Below, piece by piece: positions 30,231 through 33,027 of a stretch of DNA of 33,027 bases; positions within the stretch are counted from its first letter, which is position 1, and every line of letters begins with the position of its first letter. The notes beneath the pieces were generated by a model, which worked only from the letters and a program-made list of their open reading frames with translations, was not told the origin of the DNA and made no database searches. The position numbers and the translations under genes are program-made. The stretch lies in assembly GCA_003427395.1 (NCBI GenBank), contig BFEA01000059.1, forward strand, positions 929,164-962,190. The letters run 5' to 3'. The DNA comes from Chara braunii. Lineage: Eukaryota > Streptophyta > Charophyceae > Charales > Characeae.

Positions 30231-30495
30231 AGAAGTTTGAAGAAGATTAACTACATTGTCCCTTGAGTACGCTAATGTTTCATCTCAACCCAATGCTCTA
30301 AGTGATAGTGAAAATGGAACATCTCAGACTCCTCCCAAGGCTCAACATACAAAGCATGACAAACTTCAGCCTTGGAATCAGCAGACGATGGGGCTTCAAG
30401 AGAGGACTGTTGAACTGGATCAGGTTCAGTCTCCCTTGTGGTAGAGGGTGTTGATGCCAACTCTATGCCTGATTCTGGTTTCCCTACAACCCATA
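30231..30495 (-). other. Gypsy-2 gag-protease spacer, degraded
   Basis: A minus-strand frame (30272-30499) reads on from the zinc knuckle after a frameshift and is Ser/Glu-rich with no domain. It is probably the poorly conserved Gag C-terminal tail. Confidence 0.5.
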
Positions 30496-30537
30496 GCAAT
30501 CTTGCACTTTATGTTTCGTTTTCAGGCAATGCAGACA
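30496..30537 (-). pseudogene. Gypsy-2 gag CCHC zinc knuckle
   Basis: Fourteen codons spell C-LH-C-LKTK-H-KVQD-C, an exact CX2CX4HX4C knuckle for RNA binding. It lies in a frame different from the gag blocks on both sides, showing frameshifts close by. Confidence 0.75.
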
Positions 30538-30548
30538 ACCCCCTTTCT

Positions 30549-31440
30549 TCATTCTAGCCTTCCATTCAGCCTCACTGATTTGGAGGGTTTAGTACTTGCA
30601 TCCTCCGGTTTGGCTGGGATTTGGGCTCCCTTTGGAAGTGCGACAAAGCTCCTTACTGAATTCCTATTTTGGTTTCCCTTGCCATGGGCAGTTTTTTTAA
30701 AAGCACTGGATTTCTCATCTTCATTGTTCATATCAGATTCTTGAGTTGAAGAGTAGGCTGTATCAGCGTCCTGTTCTTGGCCATCGCCAAGAGTGGGGTC
30801 ATTTGCTTCAGCCTCCCCTTCCCCTTCCAGCAAGTCGAGCGCTGTTAGGTGATTGATGCCACAAAACCGCCCGCGAACAAAAGTCTTTTTTCTGCTTGTT
30901 GCGGTAAGGAGGTCTCCTGCCTCTAGACTAACTACATCCTTCATTAAGGAAAACCAGTCATTGTACCCGAAAAAATCTTTGCCTAGGCGATAGGTTAGTC
31001 ACTGTATTTGAAGAAATCTCTGCCTAGGCGATAGGTTAAGTGAGTGGGAACTGTACCTTTAACTACATCCAAACACGATTGCGCAGTCAGCTCCAATCCT
31101 GGCGTTGCAAAGAGCTTGCTAACATGTAGTTGCAATTTGTGCATGGTGCCCTGCCACTTGCTGCACTTCAGCTCATAAAGTTGTATCCTTACTCTCGCTG
31201 CAACATGTGGGTCTTTATATTGCGCTACTAATATATCCTCGAGAGTGGTAGCCAGAGTGACTTTAAGCCACTCTGATAGGTTGATCTTGGAATACCCAGC
31301 TTGCATGGCTTGGACTTCAAGGAAGCCCCTTACGACAGGCTCGACGTTCGTCCCTGGGATCAAGGACTGGTTCACTCTTTGAGTGCCCTGTACCTCAAAG
31401 AAGGCTCTCATGGAGATGATCCAAAACTACGTGTCCTTCT
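30549..31440 (-). pseudogene. Gypsy-2 gag capsid region
   Basis: The block 30995-31411 (MRAFFEVQGTQRVNQS, LSEWLKVTLATTLEDIL, THLTYRLGRDFFKYSD) has the retrotransposon-gag capsid character, with a frame open further upward as DRKAVMIPSRYGDKKDT to a TAG near 31436. The block 30549-30944 continues after a frame change with an acidic tail. Between them a 41-bp duplication (30956-30996 and 30997-31037) explains the shift. The protein would form the particle. Confidence 0.7.
30956..31037. repeat. 41-bp tandem duplication within gag
   Basis: Units 30956-30996 and 30997-31037 share the exact 16-base core GCCTAGGCGATAGGTT at the same offset and differ at about six other positions. 41 is not a multiple of three, so the duplication shifts the gag frame. 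Confidence 0.8.
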
Positions 31441-31722
31441 TGTCACCATACCTAGACGGTATCATCACCGCCTTCCTGTCCATGTATGGACTGCTATAGC
31501 TGGGACCAGCTATTGCTGGATCCGATCTCAGGGCTGCGGTAGTTGCAAAACTTTTTGCGCTGCTGCTTGTAGCGCCAGTGGGAACTGCACTTGTCGCAGA
31601 TACAAACTAATTAACCACCAAACTCAACGAAGAAGACTAAGAAGAAGGAGAAGAGTGGAGAGGTGCAAAGGTAGAACGGGAAGGGAACTTGAGGTTTGGG
31701 TCTGATGCATGCTTGTCATTTG
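31441..31722 (-). other. Gypsy-2 gag, degraded linker
   Basis: Readable minus-strand residues include FVSATSAVPTGATSSSAKSF and SDPAIAGPSYSS, a Ser/Ala/Thr-rich linker typical of gag N-terminal regions, in fragmentary frames. The overlapping plus-strand frame at 31301-31705 is a shadow. Confidence 0.5.
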
Positions 31723-32076
31723 CTATAACCGATCGCGATGCTCTTTGGTCATCTCAACCATCAACATCTGATTTATTTCCTCAAGTAGTTGGGATTTCAC
31801 CCTCGCAAGTTCGCTGAGCAAATGGTAATTTACAAGCACACGTACATACATAACCAGATATTTCTTAAGGTCTGCATCATATATGTTTGGAACCACAAGT
31901 TCGTCAGTGGCTGTTTTCCGCTTTGCCTCTTCCGTCTTTTCCTCCTCAGCCAATTCTTTTTGATCAAGGGCCTCATACAACGATTTATCAGCCTCATCCA
32001 CTACATCCATACGAGCCTTTAACGTAGAAAGCTTAGTCGGTGCCATGTCGGAACCACTAGCTCCTTCAGTTGCCAT
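31723..32076 (-). pseudogene. Gypsy-2 gag N terminus
   Basis: The ATG at 32076-32074 (MATEGASGSDMAP) is the likeliest Gag start, and the in-frame codons above it lack gag character. A helical, Leu/Glu-rich stretch (LKARMDVVDEADKSLYEALDQKEL, then LLSELARVKSQLLEEINQML) suggests a coiled coil. The frame stops at 31723 before reaching the capsid block. Confidence 0.6.
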
Positions 32077-32680
32077 GACCTCTCTTGCTCTTCTCTCTTG
32101 TCCGCACGTCTCTACAGACATGTAGTGGATTTCAACAAAAGAAACAAACTGAAAGTACAAAGGAGAAGGTAGAACTCCTAGCCAGAACTATTTAGTCCGG
32201 TCAGACCGAGTACGAGATCCCCTCAAGCCTAATCCAATCGGCACCGTCAAAGTACAACAAATTGAGTGGTGTATAAGGTGTCGGTCAAGCATTGGATTGT
32301 GTGTCATGAGTCTGACAAAGCATCTCAACCGAGATCCCCTCGACAATGAGGGCTCTAATAAAAAAGAAGAGTAACGTATCCCAGACAGAAAAGACAGCGA
32401 CACTGCATCAAAAGATTTGGGTCCAAGGGGCCCTTCTTGTTTGGGCCTGGTCCCACTGAGTCCCAATGGGTCCCAAGCTGTGTGGCACCCTTGACCTCGG
32501 ATCCCACGGCCTAGGAGGTCGGCCGCGCAACCGAGTTTTTTCACGGTCGCGCCGCGCGCAGACGAAGCCGCAACCCAAAATCGGGGCGCGCGTATCGCCT
32601 GTGAATGGCGTCCCCCACCATAATCAACTAAAAAAAAAGAAAAAAAGTGAAATTTCATGGGGGTGGTTTTCAGGTGGAAA
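32077..32680. other. Gene-free stretch; possible leader of gypsy-2
   Basis: No gene. GAGATCCCCTC occurs twice (32213 and 32331). On the minus strand ATTAGAGCC near 32350-32358 vaguely resembles a tRNA-iMet primer-binding site (consensus TGGTATCAGAGCC), but the match is imperfect and no LTR end is evident next to it. A GC-rich patch lies at 32510-32600. Confidence 0.4.
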
Positions 32681-32866
<186 letters not shown>

Positions 32867-32966
32867 GTCTGGCAGTGTATAGTTCCATGTTCTAACGGTA
32901 GATTCTTTAGATTTTGCTCATACTATCTATGGAAGTGCCATGAGGCCAGCCGCAAGGTTGGAGACT

Positions 32967-32970
<4 letters not shown>

Positions 32971-33027
<57 letters not shown>
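32971..33027. repeat. (CT)n microsatellite at window end
   Basis: CT repeat for the last 57 bases. The true end is not in the window. Confidence 0.97.

Larger units (their letters stand above)
25346..32076 (-). mobile_element. Ty3/gypsy element 2 (chromodomain-like), decayed
   Basis: Minus strand from high to low coordinate: gag, CCHC knuckle, aspartic protease, RT, RNase H, integrase, chromodomain-like tail, polypurine tract and LTR. This is a canonical gypsy order covering almost the whole element. The coding frames are broken by stops and shifts, and the RT active site is mutated. The element abuts and appears to have inserted into gypsy-1. The 5' LTR lies beyond, or is unrecognised in, 32100-33027. 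Confidence 0.88.

Noticed and set aside
32340-32365. Primer-binding site of gypsy-2
   Set aside because: Similarity to the tRNA-iMet complement is imperfect and no LTR end precedes it, so it is not called as a feature.

Overview
This window looks like nuclear, transposon-rich DNA from a plant-lineage eukaryote. A large-genome streptophyte (charophyte) alga such as Chara is my best guess. The reasons are a plant-type L1 LINE, chromodomain-like Ty3/gypsy elements, abundant CT/CA/AT microsatellites, telobox-like TTTAGGG motifs and nested insertions, with no single-copy host gene that I can defend. The organism is inferred and could not be tested here. The window opens in an (AG)n tract and closes in a (CT)n tract, so it may be a contig bounded by simple repeats.

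Layout. 1-6550: an LTR-like fragment (357-858) followed by gene-free, microsatellite-rich DNA with a possible tRNA-like SINE head. 6551-12189: the most interesting locus, a nearly complete Penelope-like retroelement (PLE). It has two ~585-bp direct repeats (pseudo-LTRs), each carrying a type I hammerhead ribozyme motif. Between them lie an ORF1 with a CCHC knuckle, coiled coil and SAP-like tail, a GIY-YIG endonuclease placed BEFORE the reverse transcriptase, and a PLE-type RT. About 12.2-21.6 kb: a purine-rich leader and a degraded L1-type LINE (ORF1 with zinc knuckle and coiled coil; ORF2 with APE endonuclease, RT and zf-RVT), ending in a perfect hairpin abutting poly(A).

21.8-25.3 kb (minus strand): decayed gypsy element 1, whose RNase H region is split by a 1,262-bp solo LTR (23331-24592). 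25.3-32.1 kb (minus strand): gypsy element 2, with probable 3' LTR, polypurine tract, integrase with chromodomain-like tail, RNase H, RT, protease, zinc knuckle and gag. Its RT has lost both catalytic aspartates examined (Asp to Asn).

All of these elements appear inactive because of stops and frameshifts. In the PLE the parts would work together as follows: ribozymes would trim tandem transcripts to unit length, ORF1 would package or bind RNA, GIY-YIG would nick the target, and RT would copy the RNA. In the LINE and gypsy elements the arrangement is the standard one for each class. Most ORFs elsewhere in the window look like chance frames or low-complexity shadows.
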